This document shows positions 41,277 to 50,120 of a stretch of 64,000 nucleotides of DNA, one piece after another. The position numbers were made by a program, and so were the translations under genes. The notes under the pieces were generated by a model, which had not been told where the DNA came from, made no database searches, and saw only the letters and a list, made by a program, of their open reading frames with translations. Every line of letters begins with the position of its first letter. Within the stretch, counting starts at the first letter, position 1. Source of the stretch: Haemophilus influenzae (lineage in GTDB: Bacteria; Pseudomonadota; Gammaproteobacteria; Enterobacterales; Pasteurellaceae); NCBI RefSeq assembly GCF_900475755.1, contig NZ_LS483411.1, positions 1,178,001 through 1,242,000 of the forward strand, read 5' to 3'.

Positions 41277-44200
41277 TCACATGCTTAAATCCCCCGCAAT
41301 CTCTTCCGCTTGTTTAATCACATAAGTTACCGCTTCTTCCTGTTTATTGGGTGGATATTTATATTTTTGTAAGGCACGTCGAACGAGTAATCGAATTCTT
41401 GCCCGCACTGCTTCTTTGTGTTGCCAATCAATACTGACTGAGCAGCGTAAAATATCGGTAATCTCTTTAGCGAGTTTAGAAAGCACTTCATCGTTCATCA
41501 ATTCTTTGGCACTCTCGTTTTGAGAAAGGGCATCGTAAAACGCTAATTCTGCCGTGCTTAAACCGAGTTTTTCGCCCCGCGATAAGCGTTCGGAGAAATC
41601 CCGCCCCATCTGCACAAGTGCATCAAGAATTTCCACCACGCTCAAATTGTGATTGTGATATTGCGTGAGGGCTTCTTGCAAACGTTGCTCAAAATCTTTT
41701 TGTTCGGTCAGATTTCTGCTGGCTTTGGCTTTAATTTCCTGCTTTAAATAACGCTCCATCGCTAACACCCACAGGCTTTTGGTCTCGCTGTTTTTGATCG
41801 CTTGCAAAAATTCGTCGGAAAGCAAATTAATCTGCGTTTGTTCTTTGCCCAACAAATCAAATAAATCAATGGTACCTTCAGATACAATACTTTGATTGAT
41901 TAAGGCTTTAAGCTGAATTAAGCGTTCAGTTATCCCTTTTCCATTTTGTTCACGTTTGGCAAGCACAGCACGTACAGCATCATAAAAAGCCACTTCTTGA
42001 CTATATGGTTCGATTTCAGGTAATGCCCCGCATAAAGCGTAACCTTTTTTCAAGCTTCCTGCCGTTTTCAAAAAGGCTTTTTTACGTGGCTCAATATCGT
42101 CCGCATTGTGCCAATGTTGATCGTATGCTTTGCCTTCGTTTGGTAATTGATCCAGCGTAGCAATATGGTTTGCTGCTGTCGCTATAGCTTTTAGCAACAA
42201 TGCAGGTTCTTGTTCAGAAATTACCATCTGAACATCAAATGCTTCGCCTTCAATTGGTGTCGCAAACAAAGTTCGGATAAATTCAAGCTGTTCTTTCATT
42301 TTAAAGAACACGTTTTGCACATCTTCCGCTAATTGACCTTTGCCAGTAGAGTTGGTGTATTGCTGTGTGGCTGCTCGTAATTCTTCTGCTAAACCAACAT
42401 AATCCACGATAAGTCCACCGTTTTCGCGACTTTTGTTAGCGAATACACGGTTTACTCGTGCGATGGCTTGCATTAGGTTATGTCCCTTCATTGGCTTATC
42501 AAGATACATAGTGTTACAGCACGGTGCATCAAAGCCTGTCAGCCACATATCACGCACAATTACTACTTTCAGCGGATCGGTAGGATCTTTAAAACGGCGT
42601 TCTAACGTTTGCTTTTCCAGCTTACTGTAAATATGTTTTTGCATTTCAGGCGTATCGCTTGCTGAACCCGTCATCACAATTTTAATTGCCCCCTCATTGA
42701 TATTATCCGAATGCCATTCAGGGTGCAGAGCGATGATCTGATTATACAAATCCACGCAAATTTGACGGCTGGAAACAACAATCATCGCCTTGCCGTCTTG
42801 TTGCTGATTGCGTTTTGCAAAATGTTGCACAAAATCGACCGCTAAATCGTGCAATCGTGCTTCTGAGCCGAGTAATTTTTCTCGCAAGCGTAATTTCGGG
42901 TTTTCTTCGCCTTCCAGTAGCTCATCAATTTCTGCAAATAATTCATCGTGATTAGCATTCTCCGCTAGCTTGATTTGGCGAGCTTCGTAAATAATCGGCA
43001 CGGTTGCACCATCTTCCACCGCATCTTGCAAATCGTAAATAGATACATACTGACCGAAAACATCTTGTGTATCGCGATCTTCAAGGCTAATTGGCGTACC
43101 CGTAAAACCAATAAACGAAGCATTAGGCAGTGCATCACGCAAATGGCGAGCATAACCTGCTTGGAATTTGCCGTTATGTAGTTTTTGGGTAAAACCGTAT
43201 TGACTACGGTGTGCCTCATCGCTGATCACAATAATATTGCTGCGGTCATTTAAGACAGGGAAGCGGCTTTCTTCCTCATTCAAGGCGAATTTTTGAATGG
43301 TAGTAAAAAACACGCCTCCCACTTCATTTTGTGCGAGCAGTTGGCGTAGTTGTTCTCGGTCTTCTACTTGTTGCGGTGTTTGTTTGATTAACTCTTTGCC
43401 TGAAGAAAAGGTTTGGAAAAGCTGACCGTCCAAATCATTGCGATCGGTGACGACTAAAATCGTCGGGTTTTTCAATTCAGGTTGGGAGAGCAATTTGCCT
43501 GCATAAAACAGCATTGAAATGGATTTGCCCGAACCCTGCGTATGCCACATCACGCCAATGCGTTTATCGCCTTGCTCGCTTGTGGCAAAAATCGTGGATT
43601 CTACCGCTTCATTCACACCGTAATACTGATGATACGCTGCGATTTTCTTGATTAACGCTCCATTAGAACCGAGTTCAAACAGCACAAAATAACGTACATA
43701 ATCCAGCAGTTTTTGCGGTGTCATCAAGCCGTTTAACAGATTTTGCAATTCATCGCCAAAATCCAACCGCTTACTTTTTGCCTTTTCGTCCACGACTTTC
43801 CAAGGTGTAAAGCGTTGGAAATCTGCCGACAGCGAGCCCAAACGGGCGGCAATGCCGTCTGAAATAATTAGGGTTTGGTTGTAAACAAACAGCTCGGCAA
43901 TTTCATCTTTATAGGTTTCAAACTGATTAAACGCCTGCAACAAATCCGCCGATTCACGCAACGGATTTTTGAGCTCAAATACCACTAAGGGAAGACCATT
44001 TACAAAGCCGATAATATCAGGAATCCGCTTGCCCCCTTTACGGCTTCGGATTTCCAATTGATTGACGGCGACAAAACGGTTGTTTTCCCAATGCTCGAAA
44101 TCTACCAAACGCGCCATCTCAATTTTCTGTTCGCCGTTTTGCGTATATTCCACTCGTACACCATCACGCAACAGTTTATAAAACGCCTGATTACGCACCA

Positions 44201-44441
44201 CTAAGTTGCCAATATCGCTTTTTGTCGCCGATTTGACCACAGAATCCACCGCGCTTTCAGGCAGCTGCGGATTAAGTTTACGCACCGCCTCACGCAGTTG
44301 CTCAATAAAAACTACGCCGCTCAAATCGCCACGGGCAAACTCGCCTTCATGAACAAGCAAGTCTTTACCATAGCGATATTCCCAACCGAGGGATTGCAGA
44401 CGTTGAAGGGTGAGTTGTTCGATGTCGTTTTCGTTGAGCAT
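41277..44441 (-). CDS. hsdR: Type I restriction enzyme, R (endonuclease/translocase) subunit
   Basis: The motor and nuclease subunit of a type I restriction system. The protein has 1054 residues. The N-terminal PD-(D/E)xK nuclease shows RKGGKRIPDIIGF...VVFELK, residues about 139-165. The SF2 helicase has Walker A TQGSGKSISML near residue 306, Walker B SDEAHRSQYG near 395 and further motifs in FTGTPI near 452. A helical C-terminal HsdM-contact region follows. The ATG at 44441 follows the SIR2 gene stop by 1 bp, with GGAG upstream. It is the last gene of the minus-strand hsdM-hsdS-SIR2-hsdR operon. No frameshift is visible, so the R subunit itself is intact. Confidence 0.95.
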   Translation of the reverse strand: MLNENDIEQLTLQRLQSLGWEYRYGKDLLVHEGEFARGDLSGVVFIEQLREAVRKLNPQLPESAVDSVVKSATKSDIGNLVVRNQAFYKLLRDGVRVEYTQNGEQKIEMARLVDFEHWENNRFVAVNQLEIRSRKGGKRIPDIIGFVNGLPLVVFELKNPLRESADLLQAFNQFETYKDEIAELFVYNQTLIISDGIAARLGSLSADFQRFTPWKVVDEKAKSKRLDFGDELQNLLNGLMTPQKLLDYVRYFVLFELGSNGALIKKIAAYHQYYGVNEAVESTIFATSEQGDKRIGVMWHTQGSGKSISMLFYAGKLLSQPELKNPTILVVTDRNDLDGQLFQTFSSGKELIKQTPQQVEDREQLRQLLAQNEVGGVFFTTIQKFALNEEESRFPVLNDRSNIIVISDEAHRSQYGFTQKLHNGKFQAGYARHLRDALPNASFIGFTGTPISLEDRDTQDVFGQYVSIYDLQDAVEDGATVPIIYEARQIKLAENANHDELFAEIDELLEGEENPKLRLREKLLGSEARLHDLAVDFVQHFAKRNQQQDGKAMIVVSSRQICVDLYNQIIALHPEWHSDNINEGAIKIVMTGSASDTPEMQKHIYSKLEKQTLERRFKDPTDPLKVVIVRDMWLTGFDAPCCNTMYLDKPMKGHNLMQAIARVNRVFANKSRENGGLIVDYVGLAEELRAATQQYTNSTGKGQLAEDVQNVFFKMKEQLEFIRTLFATPIEGEAFDVQMVISEQEPALLLKAIATAANHIATLDQLPNEGKAYDQHWHNADDIEPRKKAFLKTAGSLKKGYALCGALPEIEPYSQEVAFYDAVRAVLAKREQNGKGITERLIQLKALINQSIVSEGTIDLFDLLGKEQTQINLLSDEFLQAIKNSETKSLWVLAMERYLKQEIKAKASRNLTEQKDFEQRLQEALTQYHNHNLSVVEILDALVQMGRDFSERLSRGEKLGLSTAELAFYDALSQNESAKELMNDEVLSKLAKEITDILRCSVSIDWQHKEAVRARIRLLVRRALQKYKYPPNKQEEAVTYVIKQAEEIAGDLSM

Positions 44442-44442
44442 T

Positions 44443-45480
44443 TTATTGTTCTCCATCATTTAATAATTCCAGCAAGGCTTCAATGCTTTCATCATGATCG
44501 CCATCATACCAAATTGGAAAAATATTGGATTTTTGAAGTGCTTTTCTGCGAGCTGTTCGTTCTTCCTCGGATAAATTTTCACAAGATAAAAAAGCATAGT
44601 GTTTAGGTAGATTATCTTTGCCGCGTTCTTCGACAATTTCTGCCATACATTGCAATGTTCGATCTTTATCTAGACTACAACCTAAAAATAGCAAAGATTG
44701 AGAAAATAATGATTCCATTACACAGGTTTTGAGAATATTGTGTTCAGAATAATGTCTTTTATAATCATCTTGGGTGAGTACTCTTTTGTTTTTACTTATA
44801 AATGTTCCGTGTAACTTTAAAAGAATTCGATAGCCTTCTCCAAATAATTTTTTAAACTCTTCAGCATCAATACCAAATACTTCTTGATCAAAATGAATAT
44901 CTTGATTTGCATATATTTTTTTAATCAAATCATCGTAATTTGTTGTAATTATGGTTTCTTTAAAAAATTCAGGTAGCCTACATATAATTCCTTGTAGTTC
45001 TCCAAGATTTGGAGATTTACCAAATTGATTTTCTAAATGTTCTTGTAGATGACCTTCATCTACATCAAATAATAATTGTGCAGCTTCTTCGTATTCTCCT
45101 TTATGAATATGTTCTTCAAAAATAGGGAAATCTGCTCCTGATTCTTTTTGTACTTCATAAAGAAAACCTTTCCATGATGGAAATCCTGAAGGCATAGAAA
45201 GTCCAGCTCCAATAAATGGGGTTAGTTTATTTCTTCTAAAGATTTCTTTTAGCTTATGGAATCGTTGTTTATTATCTGCAATTTCTAAAATCTGATTAGC
45301 AGTGTCAATTGCTTGTTGTTTACGTTGGTTTTTCCAGTCTTGAAAGGCTAACTCATAAGTTTCAGGTTCTAGCTTAGATAAAATTTGGTCTCGAAGAAAA
45401 ACACTTCCTCTGATAACTATTTCTTCTCCTTCTGAATTTAATTCTTCAATGAAAAGGCGTTCTAAATAATTGTTATTCAT
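44443..45480 (-). CDS. SIR2-domain protein inside the type I R-M operon
   Basis: The protein is 345 residues with a helical N-terminal region (about 1-80) followed by a SIR2-like NAD-binding domain. The glycine motif GAGLSMPSGFPSW lies near residue 91, the TTNYDD motif (catalytic Asn) near 194, KLHG (catalytic His) near 244 and GCSLDKD near 291. All key NADase residues are present. SIR2 proteins in defence islands degrade NAD+ on phage infection; that role here is inferred. Its start (45480) follows GGGGAG and overlaps hsdS by 8 bp, and its stop abuts hsdR, so it is fully integrated in the operon. It is notably more AT-rich than hsdR and hsdM. From memory, Rd has hsdS next to hsdR without it. 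Confidence 0.87.
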   Translation of the reverse strand: MNNNYLERLFIEELNSEGEEIVIRGSVFLRDQILSKLEPETYELAFQDWKNQRKQQAIDTANQILEIADNKQRFHKLKEIFRRNKLTPFIGAGLSMPSGFPSWKGFLYEVQKESGADFPIFEEHIHKGEYEEAAQLLFDVDEGHLQEHLENQFGKSPNLGELQGIICRLPEFFKETIITTNYDDLIKKIYANQDIHFDQEVFGIDAEEFKKLFGEGYRILLKLHGTFISKNKRVLTQDDYKRHYSEHNILKTCVMESLFSQSLLFLGCSLDKDRTLQCMAEIVEERGKDNLPKHYAFLSCENLSEEERTARRKALQKSNIFPIWYDGDHDESIEALLELLNDGEQ

Positions 45481-46867
45481 AATTCTCCCCATCTAATAAT
45501 CTAGGTAGCAATAGATCTCTAGAATTAGATAAGATCTCGTTCTGGTAGCTATTAAATATAGATTTATCTAGAATTTTCTTTAATAACTTTTCAAAAGCTA
45601 AATGTACATCATTATTCGCTAGCAATAGTGGATATTTTAAAATATCTCTAGTGCTAATATTGGGTTGAGCAGATCCTTGTGCAGTAAAGTCAACAAAGTT
45701 TTTGAATTCTTCTTGAATTACATTCATATATATAAAGCTATAAAATGTTTCAGATTCATTTATTCGTTTAGCCAGAAATTTAGCTACACGTTGATTCAAC
45801 ATAGCCTTTTTATTTGCTGGCATTCTTCCTACTTTTCCAACATAAGCACCTGTTAGTCCAATGACAATGTCTCCACCATTCAAAACAAAATTAGAACGTA
45901 AAGATAGGTTATCTTCTGAAACGAAACCATTTCCTTCTACTGTGAGAATTTTTGATTGTATAGAGCCAATTTTTATTACAGGAATTCCTGTATCAGTCCA
46001 TTCTGAGCTTTTGAATGCATAACCGTTTTGCATTTCACAAATTTCTGAAAGTGTTGTTTGTTTCCACCCCTTCGGCACTTCAACCCCATCAACTTCCACC
46101 ATCTCACACGGAAACGCTTTGGCGGTTTCGGCTAGTTCGGCGTAGCGTTCAGGCTGTGTTTGTGAAAGTGCGGTCAGTTCTTCGGGTGTTTTTCCGCTGA
46201 TTGCCTGCATAGCGGCAAGTTCTGCTTGTTCAAGACTCATGCCGTCTGAAAGGGCTTGGACTTTGGCACGCACGGGATCGAAATCAACAAACCAACTTTT
46301 AAACAGGGATTGGGCGATTTGTTCCAAGGTTTGATTGATTTGGGTGTTGAGTTCAATTTTTTTATCTAAATCAGATAAAATTCTAGCAATTTCTTTTTGT
46401 TCAGAAAGTGGCGGTAAGTTAAATTGATATTTCAATAAATCGCCAATTTTCATATTTAATTGAACAGATGTACCACCTGATATTCCATCAATATAACCAC
46501 TAAAATGTTTTGATTTGAAAACATAATAAATAAATTGAGGATCAACTTTTTCTATTTTTAAACGTATTCTTGCTAATCCATTATTAAAAACAGCAGGTAA
46601 TTCTTTTTTTACTAGATAACAAATACCTGTCGAGCAAGTTCTTGCCATAATAATATCATTAGGAATCAGCTGAAATTTTTTAAAGTCAGAATCTTTAACT
46701 TCAGTATATCCCCATTTGTCAAATGGCTTATTTTGAGAAATATCTTGTATTCTCAAACAGCGTAAATTTGTTTCATGTTCAACAATCGGTGCTCTACGAA
46801 TAGCATCTAATCCTGTATTAATACTTTCCGTTATATCTTCTAATGTTACTGTTTGCCAATCACTCAT
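45473..46867 (-). CDS. hsdS: Type I restriction enzyme, S (specificity) subunit
   Basis: Determines the DNA target of the methylase and nuclease. The protein has 464 residues and shows the usual two-repeat layout. TRD1 is about 1-150. Conserved region 1 follows (LPPLSEQKEIARILSDLDKKIELNTQINQTLEQIAQSLFKSWFVDFDPVRAK, near 152-203). TRD2 is about 270-400, and a shortened conserved region 2 lies at the end. The TRDs are more AT-rich than the conserved helices, as expected if they were exchanged by recombination. It overlaps hsdM by 8 bp and the SIR2 gene by 8 bp. The recognition sequence cannot be read from the protein. Confidence 0.94.
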   Translation of the reverse strand: MSDWQTVTLEDITESINTGLDAIRRAPIVEHETNLRCLRIQDISQNKPFDKWGYTEVKDSDFKKFQLIPNDIIMARTCSTGICYLVKKELPAVFNNGLARIRLKIEKVDPQFIYYVFKSKHFSGYIDGISGGTSVQLNMKIGDLLKYQFNLPPLSEQKEIARILSDLDKKIELNTQINQTLEQIAQSLFKSWFVDFDPVRAKVQALSDGMSLEQAELAAMQAISGKTPEELTALSQTQPERYAELAETAKAFPCEMVEVDGVEVPKGWKQTTLSEICEMQNGYAFKSSEWTDTGIPVIKIGSIQSKILTVEGNGFVSEDNLSLRSNFVLNGGDIVIGLTGAYVGKVGRMPANKKAMLNQRVAKFLAKRINESETFYSFIYMNVIQEEFKNFVDFTAQGSAQPNISTRDILKYPLLLANNDVHLAFEKLLKKILDKSIFNSYQNEILSNSRDLLLPRLLDGENYE

Positions 46868-48561
46868 ACCCCAATCCTCCTAAATTCTTCTTAATTTCCG
46901 CTTCTAATTCCGCACTTTTCGCAAATTGCTCCTTCAAAAGAGCGGTCAGATTTTGCATTTTTTCTGCAAATGGTACGCCGTCGTCTTCTTGTTCTGCGGT
47001 GCCGACGTAGCGTCCCGGTGTGAGGACGAAGTCGTTGTCTTTAATTTCTTCTAACGTAGTGGATTTGCAGAAAGCGGCTTGGTCTTCATAGCCGTCTGAT
47101 TTTTGCCAAGCGTGGAGGGTATTGGCGATTTTGGCGATGTCGTCAGCGGTAAAATCGCGCAATACGCGGTCTTTCATATAGCCGATTTGGCGGGCATCGA
47201 TAAACAATACTTCGCCTTTACGCTTTTTGTTGCGGTTTAGAAACCAAATGCAGGCGGGGATTTGGGTGTTGGTGAAGAGCTGACCAGGCAGGGCAACCAT
47301 ACATTCCACTAAGTCGGCATTGATGATGGCTTTGCGGATTTCGCCTTCGTTGTTGGTTTGGCTGCTCATGGAGCCGTTGGCAAGCAATAATGCCATTTTG
47401 CCGTTGGGCGAGAGGTGGTAAATCATGTGTTGCAGCCAAGCGAAGTTGGCATTGCCTTTGGGTGGCGTGCCGTATGCCCAACGTGGGTCGTCGGCAAGGG
47501 ATTCGCTCCACCAATCGCTGATATTGAATGGCGGGTTTGCCATAATGAAATCCATCTTTTTGTCGATATGTTGCGGCTGCGTAAAGCTGTCGGCGTTGTG
47601 TTTGCCGAAGTCGTAATCAATGCCGCGAATCGCCATATTCATCGCCGCAAGTTTCCATGTGGTGGGGTTGAATTCTTGCCCGTAGATGGAAACGTTATTG
47701 ATGTTGCCTTGATGGGCGGAGATAAAGCGTTCGGTTTGCACGAAAAAGCCGCCGCTGCCCATGGCTGGATCATACACTCGGCCGGAGTATGGTTCGAGCA
47801 TTTCGACAATCAGGGAAACAATGGATTTCGGCGTGAAATATTGGCCGCCGCGCTTGCCTTCGGCTTGGGCAAAGCGACCAAGGAAGTATTCGTAAACGTG
47901 GCCAAGAATGTCTTTTGCACCTAAATGCACGGGCTCGCCGTTGTAAGTCGGACGGGTAAAATTAGTATCGGAGAAGAGGATAATCAGCCCGCGCAGGGTG
48001 TCTTCGTTTACCGCATAGCCACTGATGCGTTGGAGTACGCCTTTGAGTTTTTCGTTATCTTTTTCAATAGCATCAAAGGCATCATCAATGAGCTTTGCCA
48101 CACCAGAAAACTTCCCACGCTCCTTTCCTATATTCCAAGGCAATTCTGCCCCAGTATTGAGAATAGAAACTTCTTGTAAGGCTTGCCAACGTGCAGAAGC
48201 TGGCACCCAAAATACGTTATCCGCGGTGTAATAATCACGGTTTTCTAGTTCAGCGGTTAAGGCTTCTTGATATTCTTCTTCAGTATCAAAAAAAGTGCGG
48301 TCAAGATAGAGTGGGTTTTCAGGTGTGGAGAGTTCCGCCTGAATTTTTTCCTGTTGATGGGTGAAATTATCAGAAATGTATTTTAAAAAGATAAGACCAA
48401 GAACGATATGTTTATAATTGGCGGCATCAAGTTGTTGACGGAGTTTATCCGCAGATGACCAAAGTTTTTCGTCTAATTCATTTAAAAATGCTTGTTGTAA
48501 TGCATGATTTTCATCGACAATCTTGGTCGTCTCGTCTCGTCTCGTCTCGTCTCGCTTGCAT
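46860..48561 (-). CDS. hsdM: Type I methylase subunit HsdM, phase-variable, apparently OFF
   Basis: N6-adenine methyltransferase of the R-M complex. The N-terminal HsdM helical domain (DENHALQQAFLNELDEKLWSSADKLR...) is followed by the SAM motif DPAMGSGGFF and catalytic motif IV NPPF. The likely start is ATG 48559-48561, eight bases after AGAGGG. A tract of five GACGA units lies within the first codons. From this ATG the frame ends after 16 codons; the main frame is open from 48587 to the stop at 46860 but contains no ATG, GTG or TTG before a GTG at 48204-48206, which would delete the N-terminal domain. Six or three units would restore a product of about 568 residues. An H. influenzae hsdM with GACGA repeats is known to be phase-variable. 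Confidence 0.85.
48527..48554 (-). repeat. Phase-variation tract, (GACGA)5
   Basis: There are five complete pentamers plus three bases (TCGTC on the plus strand), located in codons 3-12 of hsdM. Pentamer gain or loss shifts the frame; with the ATG at 48561, counts of 3 and 6 are ON and counts of 4 and 5 are OFF. Confidence 0.95.
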
Positions 48562-48583
48562 AAATTATGCCCTCTGTAAAGTG

Positions 48584-48612
48584 ATTTTTATCGGAAGTTT
48601 GAATATTCAAAC
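48584..48612 (-). promoter_or_regulatory. Putative hsdM promoter with a 16-bp perfect palindrome
   Basis: The 16-bp perfect palindrome GTTTGAATATTCAAAC occupies 48597-48612, 36 bp upstream of the hsdM ATG. On the minus strand TTGTTT at its upstream edge and GATAAA 16 bp later form a mediocre sigma-70 promoter, so the palindrome would sit on the -35 and spacer like an operator. No regulator gene is adjacent. Confidence 0.45.
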
Positions 48613-48725
48613 AAATTATCAGGTGTCATTTTATCGAAAAACAGTATCAGGTTGAAAGGGATTTTTGCGTGCTAAATCCAATGATTTCCAGTAGAATGGG
48701 GCGATTTTATAAATAAGGAATAACT

Positions 48726-49112
48726 ATGGCAAGAGAATTTAAACGTAGCGATCGCGTCGCTCAAGAAATACAAAAAGAAATAGCAGTCATTTTACAACGC
48801 GAAGTGAAAGATCCCCGTATTGGGATGGTGACGGTTTCTGATGTGGAAGTGTCGAGTGATTTATCTTACGCAAAAATCTTCGTGACTTTTTTATTCGATC
48901 ACGATGAAACGGCAATTGAGCAAGGTATGAAAGGCTTAGAAAAAGCATCGCCTTATATTCGTTCGCTGCTAGGCAAAGCGATGCGTTTACGTATCGTGCC
49001 AGAGATTCGTTTTATTTACGATCAATCCTTAGTGGAAGGGATGCGTATGTCAAATCTTGTGACAAATGTTGTGCGTGAAGATGAGAAAAAACATGTTGAG
49101 GAAAGCAATTAA
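48726..49112 (+). CDS. rbfA: Ribosome-binding factor A
   Basis: Assembly factor for the 30S subunit that acts on 16S rRNA 5' maturation and cold adaptation. The protein has 128 residues with a single KH-like domain ([43 protein letters not shown]). The start has ATAAGGAATAACT. It overlaps truB by one base. In most gammaproteobacteria nusA-infB lie directly upstream; here the divergent hsd operon is upstream instead, so rbfA-truB must use its own promoter. Confidence 0.95.
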   Translation: MAREFKRSDRVAQEIQKEIAVILQREVKDPRIGMVTVSDVEVSSDLSYAKIFVTFLFDHDETAIEQGMKGLEKASPYIRSLLGKAMRLRIVPEIRFIYDQSLVEGMRMSNLVTNVVREDEKKHVEESN

Positions 49113-50032
49113 TGTCTAGACCTCGTAAACGCTGGCGTGATGTTGATGGAGTGTTTTTGTTGGATAAACCACAAGGCATGTCATCAAATGACATTATGCA
49201 AAAGGTAAAGCGTTTATTTCAAGCGAACAAAGCTGGGCATACTGGCGCGCTCGATCCGTTGGCAACGGGGATGTTGCCGATTTGCTTGGGCGAAGCAACT
49301 AAGTTTTCACAATTTTTGCTTGATGCAGATAAGCGTTATCTTGTTACGGCAAAATTAGGCGAGCGTACCGATACTTCCGATGCGGAAGGGCAAGTGGTGG
49401 AAACGCGTGAAGTTCATGTTGAAACTCAGCAAATTTTGACCGCACTTGAACAATTTCGTGGCGATATTTTACAAGTGCCGACGATGTTTTCTGCACTAAA
49501 ACATAACGGCAAGCCGCTTTATGAATACGCGCGCCAAGGTATTACGGTTGAGCGTGAGGCGCGTCCAATTACGATTTTTGAACTCAATTTTATTGACTAT
49601 AATGCGCCTTATTTAACTTTAGAAGTGCATTGTTCAAAAGGCACTTATATTCGCACCTTAGTAGATGATTTGGGTGAAGTGCTAGGTTGTGGCGCACATG
49701 TGACAATGTTACGCCGTACAGCCGTAGCGGATTACCCCGTAGCAGAAATGATGCCAATCGATGAGTTACAATTGCTTGCTGAAAGTTTTCCGTTAAGTGA
49801 ATTGGATCATCTATTACTGCCAACTGATACCGCTGTAAGTAAATTGCCCACTTTGCATTTGGATACAGAGCAGAGTAAAGCCATTGGTTTTGGTCAGCGA
49901 GTGAAATTTGCTAACGAACAGCAATTAAGCGGTCAAGTGCGGTTATTTTCAGCGGAGAATTTATTCTTAGGTGTAGCCTTAATTGATGGAAATATAATTC
50001 GCCCACAACGGTTAATCACACAATCCGCATAA
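49112..50032 (+). CDS. truB: tRNA pseudouridine-55 synthase
   Basis: Makes the universal pseudouridine 55 in the tRNA T loop. The protein has 306 residues. The catalytic aspartate lies in [22 protein letters not shown] near residue 47, the [14 protein letters not shown] segment near 177, and a C-terminal PUA-like region follows. It is translationally coupled to rbfA by a one-base overlap. Confidence 0.96.
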   Translation: MSRPRKRWRDVDGVFLLDKPQGMSSNDIMQKVKRLFQANKAGHTGALDPLATGMLPICLGEATKFSQFLLDADKRYLVTAKLGERTDTSDAEGQVVETREVHVETQQILTALEQFRGDILQVPTMFSALKHNGKPLYEYARQGITVEREARPITIFELNFIDYNAPYLTLEVHCSKGTYIRTLVDDLGEVLGCGAHVTMLRRTAVADYPVAEMMPIDELQLLAESFPLSELDHLLLPTDTAVSKLPTLHLDTEQSKAIGFGQRVKFANEQQLSGQVRLFSAENLFLGVALIDGNIIRPQRLITQSA

Positions 50033-50120
50033 CTTAATTGCCTTTCTTATAAAATTCTAGTAATCTCCCTGTAATTAATTTTTTACAATATATGTAAGAT
50101 AAACATTACAGGTGAGTTTT

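Noticed and set aside
41134..41280. tRNA-Val as a prophage or island attachment site
   Set aside because: No integrase and no second copy of the tRNA 3' end within the window; the adjacent R-M genes form an operon without mobility genes.
47415..47924. 169-codon plus-strand open frame opposite hsdM
   Set aside because: Open only because the locally GC-rich methylase core has few stops on the other strand; no ribosome site and the hsdM reading is clearly real.
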